From Acidobacteriota bacterium (GTDB taxonomy: Bacteria; Acidobacteriota; UBA890; WLXD01), in assembly GCA_012103255.1 (NCBI GenBank), contig WLXD01000006.1:62001-126000 (forward strand): a DNA stretch of 64,000 bases. Reading direction: 5' to 3'. A program made the translations under genes and the position numbers. Positions within the stretch are counted from its first letter, which is position 1; every line of letters begins with the position of its first letter. The notes beneath the pieces were generated by a model. The model had not been told where the DNA came from. It made no database searches and saw only the letters and a list, made by a program, of their open reading frames with translations. Below are positions 54,232 through 62,525 of this stretch, one piece after another.

Positions 54232-54927
54232 TCAGGTCTTTTCGACCTGGAAGAAATCCAGCTCAACCGGCGTTGCGCGACCGAAGATCGAAACCATGAC
54301 CTTCAACGTACTGCGACGGTTGTCCACTTCCTCGACCTTGCCGCTGAAGTTGGCGAACGGCCCATCGATAATGCGAACGGTCTCGCCGACCCCGAAACGG
54401 AACTTCGGCTTCGGCGTTTCCACCGACTCCTCCATCCGATTCAGAATGCCGTCGACCTCGGCCTGCGAAAGCGGAATCGCCTGGCGCCCTTCACCAACGA
54501 AGCCAGTAACCCGCGGCGTGTTCTTGACGAGGTGCCACAGCTCTTCGTTCATCCGCATGTTCACGAGCAGGTAGCCCGGGAAGAACTTCTTGGATGTGAC
54601 GACCTTCTTGCCGCCCTTCATCTCAACGACGTCCTCGGTCGGAATCAGGACGTCGGCGACTTCCGACTCAAGATCGAGCGTGCGCACGCGCTCCTCGAGA
54701 CTCTGCTTGACCTTCCGCTCGTAGCCGGAATAGGTGTGCACGACATACCAGTTCATGCCGTCCGCTTCGTCTGCGTCGGCCGACTCGTCGACTTCCGCGG
54801 GCACGTCGACAACCGCCGCCGTCTCTTCGACGTCGGCTTCAGGCGCGGACTGCTCGCCACCTTCGGGCTCCAGGCCCAAGGCGCGGGCGGCAGCCTCCAG
54901 TTCGTTCCGTTCGGCTTGCTCGGTCAA
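54232..54927 (-). CDS. nusG: Transcription elongation factor NusG with acidic N-terminal extension
   Basis: The core from about residue 58 ([68 protein letters not shown] motif) is normal NusG, which binds RNA polymerase and Rho or S10. With the TTG start at 54927 (GAGG five bases upstream) an acidic extension of about 56 residues precedes the core. Starting at the internal ATG would give a normal-length protein, so the extension depends on the start choice. Confidence 0.95.
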   Translation of the reverse strand: MTEQAERNELEAAARALGLEPEGGEQSAPEADVEETAAVVDVPAEVDESADADEADGMNWYVVHTYSGYERKVKQSLEERVRTLDLESEVADVLIPTEDVVEMKGGKKVVTSKKFFPGYLLVNMRMNEELWHLVKNTPRVTGFVGEGRQAIPLSQAEVDGILNRMEESVETPKPKFRFGVGETVRIIDGPFANFSGKVEEVDNRRSTLKVMVSIFGRATPVELDFFQVEKT

Positions 54928-54958
54928 GTCAGCCTCGTTAGAGACATTGGCGTCGGCC

Positions 54959-55153
54959 CTAGCCGACTACCGCGTACAACCAGGTCAATACTCGTCCCAT
55001 GACGATATCGACGAACCACAGATAGATCCCGAAGACGACACAGGTGACCAGCACCACGATGGTCGTACCCCTGACCTCCGTGCGCTTGGGCCAGGTCACC
55101 TTGTTGACCTCCGCCCTGACGTCGCGCACGAACGTCTTCCAGCGATCCAGCAT
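54959..55153 (-). CDS. secE: Preprotein translocase subunit SecE
   Basis: The 64-residue single-span protein has the conserved amphipathic helix VRAEVNKVTWPKRTEVRGTT followed by one membrane segment (VVLVTCVVFGIYLWFVDIVM). This is the short form found in most bacteria. It clamps SecY. The rpmG (L33) gene that often precedes secE is absent from the interval to tRNA-Trp. Confidence 0.95.
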   Translation of the reverse strand: MLDRWKTFVRDVRAEVNKVTWPKRTEVRGTTIVVLVTCVVFGIYLWFVDIVMGRVLTWLYAVVG

Positions 55154-55239
55154 TCTCGTCTTCCTCGTGCGACCGCCGCGGAATGAATCCCGGGACGGCC
55201 CTATCTACTAGGAGCTCATCACTTGTCGCCGTTCAAAAG

Positions 55240-55316
55240 TGGCAGGGCAGCGGGGACTCGAACCCCGAACCTACGGATTTGGAGTCCGTCGCTCTGCCAA
55301 TTAGAGCTACTGCCCT
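55240..55316 (-). tRNA. tRNA-Trp (anticodon CCA)
   Basis: The minus strand gives a complete cloverleaf: acceptor AGGGCAG/CTGCCCT, anticodon stem ACGGA/TCCGT with loop CTCCAAA (anticodon CCA), T arm CGGGGTTCGAGTCCCCG, discriminator G and an encoded CCA. It lies between tuf and secE, a widespread conserved position. Confidence 0.95.
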
Positions 55317-55344
55317 CCCGGCGAAACCGTGCTGCGCTCCTCGC

Positions 55345-56538
55345 TTACTCGTAAATTTCGGTAATCGTTCCGGCACCGACGGTCCGGCCACCCTCGCGAA
55401 TCGCGAAACGCAGACCCTTGTCCATCGCGATCGGCGTGATCAGCTCTGCCTGGATCGTCACGTTGTCTCCGGGCATCACCATCTCGACACCCTCAGGCAA
55501 CTCGCAGTCACCCGTAACGTCCGTTGTCCGGAAGTAAAACTGCGGCCGATATCCCTTGAAGAACGGAGTGTGGCGACCACCCTCCTCCTTCGTCAGAACA
55601 TAAATCTCGGCTCCAAACTTCGTATGCGGCGTAATCGCTCCAGGCTTCGTCAGCACCTGGCCACGCTCCACATCCTCGCGGTCCGTTCCACGCAACAGGA
55701 CACCAACGTTGTCGCCCGCGTGACCCTCATCAAGGATCTTGCGGAACATCTCGACACCCGTCACGACCTTCTTCTGCGTCTCGCGGATGCCCACGATCTC
55801 GATCTCTTCGCCAGTAACAACCTTGCCCTGCTCGATACGGCCCGTCACAACGGTGCCGCGACCCGAGATCGTAAACACGTCCTCGATCGGCATCAGGAAG
55901 TCTCGATCCAGCGCACGTTCCGGATCCGGAATGTAGCTGTCGAGCGTGTCCACCAACTCAATGATCTTGGCGCCCCACTGACCTTCCGGATCCTCTTCCT
56001 CGACCGCCTTCAGCGCCGAGCCCATGATCATCGGAATGTCGTCGCCAGGAAACTCGTACGTAGAGAGCAACTCGCGAACCTCGAGCTCTACAAGCTCCAG
56101 AAGCTCCTCGTCGTCCACCATGTCGCACTTGTTCAGGAACACCACCATCGCCGGCACGCCAACCTGACGGGCCAGCAGAATGTGCTCACGCGTCTGCGGC
56201 ATCGGACCATCTGCGGCCGACACCACCAGGATCGCGCCGTCCATCTGCGCTGCACCCGTGATCATGTTCTTGATGTAGTCCGCGTGACCCGGGCAATCAA
56301 CGTGCGCGTAGTGACGCTTCTCCGACTCGTACTCCACATGCGAAATCGCGATCGTGATACCGCGCTCACGCTCTTCCGGAGCCTTGTCGATCATGTCGAA
56401 CGCCGAGTAGTCCGCACGCCCCAGCTTCGAAAGAATCAGCGTGATCGCCTGCGTCAGTGTCGTCTTGCCATGGTCCACGTGACCAATCGTGCCGACGTTC
56501 ACGTGCGGCTTTGTACGCTCAAACTTTTCTTTAGCCAT
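55345..56538 (-). CDS. tuf: Elongation factor Tu (tRNA-cluster copy)
   Basis: This second EF-Tu is identical in protein sequence to the copy at 39011-40204 and ends in TAA instead of TAG. It sits between tRNA-Thr and tRNA-Trp, the classical tufB context. Sequence identity between the copies breaks off at the start codon and just past the stop, as expected after gene conversion limited to the coding region. Confidence 0.99.
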   Translation of the reverse strand: MAKEKFERTKPHVNVGTIGHVDHGKTTLTQAITLILSKLGRADYSAFDMIDKAPEERERGITIAISHVEYESEKRHYAHVDCPGHADYIKNMITGAAQMDGAILVVSAADGPMPQTREHILLARQVGVPAMVVFLNKCDMVDDEELLELVELEVRELLSTYEFPGDDIPMIMGSALKAVEEEDPEGQWGAKIIELVDTLDSYIPDPERALDRDFLMPIEDVFTISGRGTVVTGRIEQGKVVTGEEIEIVGIRETQKKVVTGVEMFRKILDEGHAGDNVGVLLRGTDREDVERGQVLTKPGAITPHTKFGAEIYVLTKEEGGRHTPFFKGYRPQFYFRTTDVTGDCELPEGVEMVMPGDNVTIQAELITPIAMDKGLRFAIREGGRTVGAGTITEIYE

Positions 56539-56615
56539 CGTTCCCCTCAGTCATCTTGTGACAGGCCGGTCCGTACGAACCTGTTCCCTGGACCGAAAAA
56601 CAAAACTTGAAATGG

Positions 56616-56690
56616 TGGAGCCCACGACCGGGATTGAACCGGTGACCTCTTCCTTACCAAGGAAGCGCTCTACCACTGAGCCACGTGGGC
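56616..56690 (-). tRNA. tRNA-Thr (anticodon GGT)
   Basis: The minus strand folds with acceptor GCCCACG/CGTGGGC, anticodon stem CTTCC/GGAAG and loop TTGGTAA (anticodon GGT), T arm CCGGTTCAATCCCGG, and an encoded CCA. It directly precedes tuf. Confidence 0.94.
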
Positions 56691-56774
56691 CTCCCCAAAA
56701 AACCGAAAAACGGGTCGCAGCCGGAGTCTCGCTATTGGATGGCCGTGTTTACCGCCCCGGCACTGCGCACACAG

Positions 56775-56848
56775 AGCGGGAAACGGGACTCGAACCCGCA
56801 ACCCCCAGCTTGGAAGGCTGGCGCTCTACCAGATTGAGCTATTCCCGC
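56775..56848 (-). tRNA. tRNA-Gly (anticodon TCC)
   Basis: The minus strand folds with acceptor GCGGGAA/TTCCCGC, anticodon stem CCAGC/GCTGG and loop CTTCCAA (anticodon TCC), and a normal T arm (GCGGGTTCGAGTCCCGT). CCA is not encoded. A promoter candidate lies 45-73 bases upstream. Confidence 0.93.
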
Positions 56849-56892
56849 CTCGTACTACAAGTGCGCCCAGAGATCCCCTGTGCGAGCGGCAC

Positions 56893-56921
56893 ATGCTAAC
56901 ACCAGATTCCAGGCGCGCCAA
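56893..56921 (-). promoter_or_regulatory. Promoter candidate for tRNA-Gly, tRNA-Thr, tuf
   Basis: TTGGCG (56916-56921, minus strand) and TAGCAT (56893-56898) are spaced by 17 bases, and TGT precedes the -10 box as an extended element. Transcription would start near 56886, 38 bases before tRNA-Gly. It directly follows a terminator, so it would restart transcription for the tuf to rpoC block. Confidence 0.5.
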
Positions 56922-56933
56922 GTCGCCGAATTG

Positions 56934-56959
56934 CAAAAAATCGCCGCCATTTCGGCGAT
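56934..56959 (-). terminator. Intrinsic terminator inside the tRNA cluster
   Basis: On the minus strand a perfect seven-base-pair stem (ATCGCCG/CGGCGAT, 56940-56959, six-base loop) runs directly into six T (56935-56940). It lies 43 bases after tRNA-Tyr and would end the tRNA-Thr/tRNA-Tyr message before tRNA-Gly. Confidence 0.65.
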
Positions 56960-57002
56960 GCTGCGGCCTTTGCCGCTGGCGTCCGATCGGGCGACTCAGA
57001 AG

Positions 57003-57085
57003 TGGAGAGTGGAGGATTCGAACCTCCGTAGGCATAAGCCGGCAGATTTACAGTCTGCTCCCTTTGGCCGCTCGGGCAACTCTCC
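57003..57085 (-). tRNA. tRNA-Tyr (anticodon GTA)
   Basis: The 83-base minus-strand gene has acceptor GGAGAGT/ACTCTCC, anticodon stem GCAGA/TCTGC with loop CTGTAAA (anticodon GTA), a long variable arm typical of bacterial tyrosine tRNA and T arm GGAGGTTCGAATCCTCC. CCA is not encoded. Confidence 0.94.
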
Positions 57086-57111
57086 AAAAGGAATGGAACA
57101 CCGAGTCTGAA

Positions 57112-57184
<73 letters not shown>

Positions 57185-57203
57185 ACCCGATACCCAGGGG
57201 CGC

Positions 57204-57232
57204 ATTATGAATCGCGCCATCGCGGCCGGCAA
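57204..57232 (-). promoter_or_regulatory. Promoter candidate for the tRNA-Thr/tRNA-Tyr unit
   Basis: TTGCCG (57227-57232, minus strand) and CATAAT (57204-57209) are spaced by 17 bases. Transcription would begin near 57197, about 13 bases before tRNA-Thr. The GCGCC that follows the -10 box is a GC-rich discriminator, a common mark of stringently controlled stable-RNA promoters. Confidence 0.6.
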
Positions 57233-57258
57233 GCAACGTTTACGGATGGCGGCTCGAA

Positions 57259-57978
57259 CTAGCGTGCGCGTTGGCGCAGAACCTCGAAGGCCACGGCCGA
57301 GAACGCAGCGCTGGCGTTGAGCGATTGCGTCTTGCCGAGTCCCGGGAGCGCGACCAGATGGTCACATCCACTCGCCACCAGGCGGCGCAAGCCCTGCCCC
57401 TCCGAACCAACAACCAGAGCGATCGGCCCGCGATAGTCCACTGCCGACCATGACTCTCCCCCCTCGGGAGCGAGCCCCACAGTCCAATAGCCGCGTTCGC
57501 GCAACTGGCCGAGGAGTCGAGCGATATTGACGGTCCGACAGATCGAGAGGTGTTCAGTCGCCCCGGCCGACGCGCGGACCGCTGCCGGCGTCACTTGCGC
57601 TGCCCGGCGCGTGGCAATGCAAAGCGCATCTGCGCCGGCAACCTCCGCCGTGCGAACGATCGCTCCCAGGTTCTGAGGATCCTGGATTCCGTCGAGAACC
57701 ACCACCAATCGGTTACCGACACCGTCTGGGAGTTGACTCGCATCGACGTAGTCGAAGTCTGAGCAACGTGCGACCACGCCCGTGCCTCGCGGGGCGAGTT
57801 CATCGAACTGGTCGCGTTCCATGGCCTGGATGGCGACCCCCCGCTTCGCGGCAAGCTTCGATAGCCGCTCGCCGACGGCGTCGCGAGCACCAGTCCGCAC
57901 GGCGATCTCGAATATCTTGCGCGACCCCGCTGCGAGCGCCTCCTCCACAGAGTGGCGCCCTAACAACCACTCGGTCAT
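57259..57978 (-). CDS. rlmB: 23S rRNA (guanosine-2'-O)-methyltransferase, RlmB type
   Basis: From the ATG at 57978 (MTEWLLGRHSVEEAL) the 239-residue SpoU-family enzyme has the L30e-like N-terminal substrate domain and the knotted SAM domain: VLDGIQDPQNLGAIVRTAEVAGADAL, IALVVGSEGQGLRRLV and LPGLGKTQSLNASAAFSAVAFEVL. RlmB methylates G2251 in the P loop of 23S rRNA (E. coli numbering); TrmH-type relatives methylate tRNA, so the target is inferred. The start overlaps the stop of the glycosyltransferase as ATGA. Confidence 0.9.
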   Translation of the reverse strand: MTEWLLGRHSVEEALAAGSRKIFEIAVRTGARDAVGERLSKLAAKRGVAIQAMERDQFDELAPRGTGVVARCSDFDYVDASQLPDGVGNRLVVVLDGIQDPQNLGAIVRTAEVAGADALCIATRRAAQVTPAAVRASAGATEHLSICRTVNIARLLGQLRERGYWTVGLAPEGGESWSAVDYRGPIALVVGSEGQGLRRLVASGCDHLVALPGLGKTQSLNASAAFSAVAFEVLRQRAR

Positions 57979-59468
57979 GAGCCCTCCAAAGCCGGCACCG
58001 GCTCTTTTCGCCAGCTCCCCAGCTTTTCGCGGAAGGCCTGCCCAGCGATGTAGCTGTAGCCCGCGAGAAACAGCAACGTCACCGGCAAGCCGGACCACAA
58101 TCCTCTCTGCACCACGACGACAAGAACGCCTACGAAGTACAAGGCGAGCGTGGCTTCGAGCCAGGGCACCCAACCCAATCCGGCTCGATACCCCGACATG
58201 GCCGCCGGGACTTGCGAGGTCTTGGGCGTGCGCACGAACTCGCCGGTGGCGCCGGCGAATCCCCGCACCGTGGCGATGGTGTTGTTGAGAGCGAGACCCG
58301 CCCCCAGCGCCATGAGCAACGGGAGCTGTGCCACCGCGCCGATGAGCGGACGACCTAGGCGCCGCTGGCCCGCTACGAAGTAGAGGCACACTGATCCGGT
58401 GCCGAAGATCAGAACGGGGATCTCCAACCAGATGAGCGCGCCCCCGATGCCGCGAGCCCGCAGCGCCAACACTGGCGAGACGAGAATCGCCAGCCCAACC
58501 ATCATCCCGTAGGCCAGATTCGAGAGCAGATGAAAGGACGCCTCGATCTTCACGGCAATCGGTGAGGCGCTGCGCCAGATTCTCGGAAGCAGCTTCCGTG
58601 CGGTCTGAGCCGCGCCTCGTGTCCATCTACGTTGCTGAGCCTTGAATGCAGAGATCGTGAGCGGCAATTCGGCCGGAGCCTGAACGTCGTCCAGGTAGAT
58701 GAATTGCCATCCGGCCAACTGGGCGCGATAGGACAGATCCAGGTCCTCGGTCAGAGTGTCGTGGTGCCAGCCGCCCGCATCGTCGATGGCCTGGCGTCGC
58801 CAGACACCCGCGGTGCCATTGAAGTTGAAGAACCTCCCGGCCCGTTGGCGCGCCGTGTGTTCGATCGTGAAGTGCGCGTCCAGCAGCACGGCCTGAAGGC
58901 GTGTGAGCAGGTTGGCCTCGCGGTTGCGATGAGACCACCGCGCCTGGACCATTCCCACGCCCTCAGACTGAAAGTGCGGGATGACGCGGCGCAGGAAGTC
59001 GGGCGCCGGCGCGAAGTCGGCATCAAACACCGCCACGAACTCGCCGCGAGCGCTGCGCAGCCCCCGACGCAAAGCGCCAGCCTTGAACCCGTCGCGGCGC
59101 TTGCGATGCATGTGAACCGCGTCGATGCCGCGCGCGCGCAACCGGGCGACCGCGGTCGCGGCAGCAGCGGCGGTGCGATCGGTCGAATCATCGAGAACCT
59201 GTATCTCGAGGCGATCTGCGGGATAGTCCAGTGCCCCGACGGCATCAATCAACTGCTCCACAACATAGAGTTCGTTGAAGATCGGCAACTGAACTGTGAC
59301 GGTGGGCCACTCCGTGGGCGAGACCACGACTGTCTTCGTGCACCGCCGCCGCAGTACGAGCAACAGGACCAGATAGAGACGGTGGAGCCCGAAGACCGCA
59401 AGGACAACGAGCACGCACGCGTAGGCGGCGAGCAGGGCGTTGACGAGCAAGTCGGCGGGCAGGCTCAT
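57975..59468 (-). CDS. Processive family-2 glycosyltransferase (cellulose/mannan-synthase-like)
   Basis: The 497-residue membrane protein has an N-terminal membrane segment, a GT2 domain with VTVQLPIFNELYVVEQLIDAV, LDDSTDRT, the FDADF metal-binding motif, the acceptor motif LTEDLDLSYRA and QQRRWTRG, then several membrane segments. The combination TED plus QxxRW marks processive polysaccharide synthases that polymerise nucleotide sugars and extrude the chain. Candidate products are glucomannan-like or other beta-glucan polymers. No PilZ domain is present. Confidence 0.88.
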   Translation of the reverse strand: MSLPADLLVNALLAAYACVLVVLAVFGLHRLYLVLLLVLRRRCTKTVVVSPTEWPTVTVQLPIFNELYVVEQLIDAVGALDYPADRLEIQVLDDSTDRTAAAAATAVARLRARGIDAVHMHRKRRDGFKAGALRRGLRSARGEFVAVFDADFAPAPDFLRRVIPHFQSEGVGMVQARWSHRNREANLLTRLQAVLLDAHFTIEHTARQRAGRFFNFNGTAGVWRRQAIDDAGGWHHDTLTEDLDLSYRAQLAGWQFIYLDDVQAPAELPLTISAFKAQQRRWTRGAAQTARKLLPRIWRSASPIAVKIEASFHLLSNLAYGMMVGLAILVSPVLALRARGIGGALIWLEIPVLIFGTGSVCLYFVAGQRRLGRPLIGAVAQLPLLMALGAGLALNNTIATVRGFAGATGEFVRTPKTSQVPAAMSGYRAGLGWVPWLEATLALYFVGVLVVVVQRGLWSGLPVTLLFLAGYSYIAGQAFREKLGSWRKEPVPALEGS

Positions 59469-60800
59469 GTGGCCATCCCGCGCGACCCCGTCACGGTCAC
59501 GGCGATCGCGACGTTGCTGGCGCTCATAGCGGCGCTCGCCTGGCTCGGCGATCTCCGCGAATTCGCGTTACACGCGATCATCGTTCTCCTGATCGCGGCG
59601 GCGATCCATGCGGGACTTTGCTGGCGGCTGTGGGATGCGCATCGCCGAGGCGCGCGCGTCTCGTTGGCCGTGTTGGTGGGAATTGGCATCGTCGCACGCT
59701 TGGTGATGTTGTTCGGAACGCCCTCACTCTCGGACGACGTTTTTCGCTATCGATGGGACGGACGCGTTCAAGCAGCAGGCGAGAACCCATACGCCGCTGC
59801 CCCGGCCGATGTGCGGCTTGAAGAGCTGCGAGACAACGATTGGGCACTCATCAATTATCCCCGCATCCGGACTATTTATCCGCCCCTCGCGCAGAGCCTC
59901 TTCGCCGCTACCTATATTTTGCATCCGAGCGTCAAGGCGTTTCAGGTCGCCGCCGCGCTCGGCGACATCCTCGTGATCCTGCTCCTGGCGGGTCTACTCC
60001 GCTCCTTGCGTGCACCCCCGTGGCGACTCGCTCTGTACGCGCTCCACCCGCTGCCTATCGTCGAGTTCGCTGGCAGCGGGCACTTCGATGCTTGGGTCGT
60101 AGCGGCCGTGCTCGCGGCATACCTGGCCCATGTCCGCGGCAGAGCCGTCATCAGCTCCGTCGCTCTCGCCGCCGGGATCTTGCTGAAAACCTGGCCACTG
60201 ATCCTGGTGCCGCTCTTCTTGCGGCGGCGACCTCGCTGGCACGCCGGCCTGATCGTCGGCCTCGTGGTTGCCTACTTCGCTGTCTACTACGACCCGGGCA
60301 TGCTGCAACCCTGGCTCGACTACGCCGGTCGCTGGCGCTTCAACGACGCCGCCTTCTGGGTGCTAGCCGGGATCACCACCTCGCTCGAGACGGCAAAGGC
60401 GGCCGCGGCCGGCCTCGGAATGCTGTTATTCCTCGTGCTTTGGCGCCGTGACGCGGACCCCGAGCGGGGCAACTACTTGTTGCTGCTCGGGTTCATCCTG
60501 CTGATGCCCACGATCCACCCCTGGTACTTACTGTGGGCGCTCCCGCTGGCGGCTGTGGCGGCGGACCTGGCGTGGGTCGCGGTGTGCAGCCTCGCTCCTC
60601 TCGCCTACTCGATCCTCGTGATCAACTCAGGAACAAGCGACGCGTGGACGGAACCGGTCTGGCCGAGATTTGTCATCTTCGGGCTCGGCCTGCTGATATG
60701 GCTCGCGCAGACAGCGGTGGAGATGCGGCCCGCAGCCCCGGACGCACCAATCCAACCGGAGTCGGGAAGCGAGTCAGAGTCGGGCGACTTGCTGAGCTAG
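59469..60800 (+). CDS. GT87/DUF2029-like polytopic glycosyltransferase
   Basis: With a GTG at 59469 the protein is 443 residues and has about ten to twelve membrane segments. Loop motifs such as GTPSLSDDVFRYRWDGRVQAAGENPYAAAP, NYPRIRTIYPPLAQ, and HPLPIVEFAGSGHFDAW are typical of lipid-linked (polyprenyl-phosphate sugar) mannosyltransferase-like proteins with a catalytic Asp pair near the first loop. Substrate and acceptor are unknown. The GTG immediately abuts the divergent ATG of the GT2 gene. The last 30 residues are a Ser/Glu tail. Downstream starts at about 59514 are possible. Confidence 0.75.
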   Translation: MAIPRDPVTVTAIATLLALIAALAWLGDLREFALHAIIVLLIAAAIHAGLCWRLWDAHRRGARVSLAVLVGIGIVARLVMLFGTPSLSDDVFRYRWDGRVQAAGENPYAAAPADVRLEELRDNDWALINYPRIRTIYPPLAQSLFAATYILHPSVKAFQVAAALGDILVILLLAGLLRSLRAPPWRLALYALHPLPIVEFAGSGHFDAWVVAAVLAAYLAHVRGRAVISSVALAAGILLKTWPLILVPLFLRRRPRWHAGLIVGLVVAYFAVYYDPGMLQPWLDYAGRWRFNDAAFWVLAGITTSLETAKAAAAGLGMLLFLVLWRRDADPERGNYLLLLGFILLMPTIHPWYLLWALPLAAVAADLAWVAVCSLAPLAYSILVINSGTSDAWTEPVWPRFVIFGLGLLIWLAQTAVEMRPAAPDAPIQPESGSESESGDLLS

Positions 60801-60808
60801 GCGCTCAG
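60792..60808. terminator. Small hairpin at the convergent 3' ends
   Basis: CTGAGC (60792-60797) pairs perfectly with GCTCAG (60803-60808), with a five-base loop. It spans the stop codons of the GT87-like gene and rpsU. It could act as a compact bidirectional terminator but has no T-run. Confidence 0.3.
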
Positions 60809-61005
60809 TCGCTCATCAGGCGACGCAAGCGGCGGCGCCAGCGCCGACGCGCTGCAGCCTCCTTGGCTCGGCGTCGCTCACCCGGCTTCACGAAGTGGGC
60901 GCGGCGCTTCGCATCACGCAGGATGTTCTCCCGCTGAACCGAGCGCCGGAACCGCCGCAGGGCGTGCTCAATCGACTCGCCCTCTTCGACACGGATGTAG
61001 GCCAT
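60805..61005 (-). CDS. rpsU: 30S ribosomal protein S21
   Basis: The 66-residue protein reads MAYIRVEEGESIEHALRRFRRSVQRENIL and ends in a very basic helix (RRRAKEAAARRRWRRRLRRLMSD). S21 supports base-pairing between the 16S anti-Shine-Dalgarno sequence and mRNA. It is divergent from purD with its own promoter candidate. It is not next to dnaG, the common partner elsewhere. Confidence 0.95.
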   Translation of the reverse strand: MAYIRVEEGESIEHALRRFRRSVQRENILRDAKRRAHFVKPGERRRAKEAAARRRWRRRLRRLMSD

Positions 61006-61107
61006 GTTGCGTTGTCCTCGGAGAGTCGCACTCGATGCAACTCTGAAAAGTCTTCACTGGGCGGCGGGCGCACTAGACGCGTGCGGGCAATCCGCCGAAT
61101 CCGCTTA

Positions 61108-61136
61108 AAGGTAGCCAGCCGCGAGCCCTGCGTCAA
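61108..61136 (-). promoter_or_regulatory. Promoter candidate for rpsU
   Basis: TTGACG (61131-61136, minus strand) and TACCTT (61108-61113) are spaced by 17 bases; transcription would start near 61101, about 95 bases before rpsU. The -35 box overlaps that of the purD promoter on the other strand. Confidence 0.45.
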
Positions 61137-61162
61137 ACACTCCCGTGTCCCGTTGCTATAAT
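61134..61162 (+). promoter_or_regulatory. Promoter candidate for purD-purE
   Basis: TGCTATAAT (61154-61162) is a perfect extended -10 element, with a weak -35 (CAAACA, 61134-61139) 17 bases upstream. Transcription would start near 61169, giving an 80-base GC-rich leader before purD. I saw no purine-riboswitch fold in it. Confidence 0.6.
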
Positions 61163-61248
61163 CCGCCGCTTTCCGGCCCGATTTCCGCGCTCCCGCGCGT
61201 CGGTCGACGCTTCCATCCAGCAGGCGCACATTCGCCGGGTCAGGTCAC

Positions 61249-62523
61249 ATGGACGTTCTCGTAGTGGGTGGTGGCGGCCGCGAACACGCCTTGGTGCAGG
61301 CGCTCGATCGCAGCCCTAGCGTCGACAAGATTTTCTGTGCACCGGGCAATGCCGGGATCGCCCGACTCGCCGAGTGCCTCGACATCAACGTGGGTGATCT
61401 GGACGGAATCGCTCGCGCCGCCGATGAGCGTGCCGTGGACCTCGTCGTCGTTGGTCCAGAGGCCCCGCTAACCGCCGGGATCTCAGCGATCCTCGAGCAA
61501 TTCGGCATCGCCTGTTTTGGGCCCTCTGCCGCGGCCGCGATCCTCGAAGGCAGTAAGGCTTTCTCGAAGGCATTCATGGAACGCCACGGCATCCCCACTG
61601 CCGCGTTCCGAGTGTTCAACGACCCCACCGCCGCGCTGGAATTCGTAGCCGCCCCGGAATGGGGTTTTCCGATCGTCGTCAAAGCCGATGGTCTCGCCGC
61701 TGGCAAGGGTGTCCTCATCTGCGAGGACTCTCAATCGGCCTCAGATGCGATTCGCCTCTGCATGGAAGATGCAGCGTTCGGCACCGCGGGCGCGACTGTC
61801 GTCGTGGAGCAGTGTCTGCGCGGCGTCGAGACCACCGTCATGGCACTGACGGACGGCGAACGACTGGTTGTCCTGCCGCCATCCCAGGATCACAAGCAAG
61901 CGTTCGACGGCGATCAAGGACCGAACACGGGTGGCATGGGTGCATTCGCCCCGGCCGAGAACGTTATCGATTCCACGCTCCTCACCAAGGTTCGCGACGA
62001 AGTGCTGGTCCCCACGATCAACGGCATGAACGCGGAAGATCGCCGGTTCCAGGGCGTGCTCTATGCGGGCCTGATGCTGACGGACGATGGACCCTACGTA
62101 CTCGAGTTCAACTGCCGGTTCGGTGACCCCGAGGCGGAGGTGGTACTCCCCCTCATTCGGAGCGACGTGGGCGAACTTCTGTCAGGCATCGCTGAGGGCC
62201 GAGTGCCAGACCAAGTTGAAATCTCCGACGAACACGCTGCGATCGTCGTGCTTGCGGCGGAGGGCTACCCCGGCAAGCATCGGCACGGCGATGTGATCGA
62301 CGGTCTCGCGCAGGCCGAGGCCATAGAGGCGGTTGCAATCATCCACTGCGGCACGACTTCCGACGGCGACAAGATCGTCACCAGCGGCGGCCGCGTGCTC
62401 GGTGTCACGGCGACCGGTTGCAGTCGTGACGAAGCTCTACGGCGCGCATATGCGGCCGTCGAACAGATCAGTTTTCCAGGAATGCACTTCCGGCGCGATA
62501 TCGGGCGTCGGGATCAGGAGTAG
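61249..62523 (+). CDS. purD: Phosphoribosylamine-glycine ligase
   Basis: The 424-residue ATP-grasp enzyme joins glycine to phosphoribosylamine in purine synthesis. It opens MDVLVVGGGGREHALVQAL and has FGPSAAAAILEGSKAFSKAFMERHGIPTA, FPIVVKADGLAAGKGV, the signature SQDHKQAFDGDQGPNTGGMGAFAP and EFNCRFGDPEAEVVLP metal-binding strand. Length is normal. It is followed two bases later by purE. Confidence 0.97.
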   Translation: MDVLVVGGGGREHALVQALDRSPSVDKIFCAPGNAGIARLAECLDINVGDLDGIARAADERAVDLVVVGPEAPLTAGISAILEQFGIACFGPSAAAAILEGSKAFSKAFMERHGIPTAAFRVFNDPTAALEFVAAPEWGFPIVVKADGLAAGKGVLICEDSQSASDAIRLCMEDAAFGTAGATVVVEQCLRGVETTVMALTDGERLVVLPPSQDHKQAFDGDQGPNTGGMGAFAPAENVIDSTLLTKVRDEVLVPTINGMNAEDRRFQGVLYAGLMLTDDGPYVLEFNCRFGDPEAEVVLPLIRSDVGELLSGIAEGRVPDQVEISDEHAAIVVLAAEGYPGKHRHGDVIDGLAQAEAIEAVAIIHCGTTSDGDKIVTSGGRVLGVTATGCSRDEALRRAYAAVEQISFPGMHFRRDIGRRDQE

Positions 62524-62525
62524 AG

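Noticed and set aside
56691-56774. A/T-rich stretch between tRNA-Gly and tRNA-Thr as a terminator
   Set aside because: The only stem there has three base pairs (CCG/CGG), too weak for termination.
58632-59468. Long N-terminal extension of the GT87-like protein antisense to the GT2 gene
   Set aside because: The frame is open only because of high GC content; its translation is not membrane-like and mirrors GT2 codons.
61169-61248. Purine riboswitch in the purD leader
   Set aside because: The leader is GC-rich and lacks the conserved loop sequences and three-way junction.
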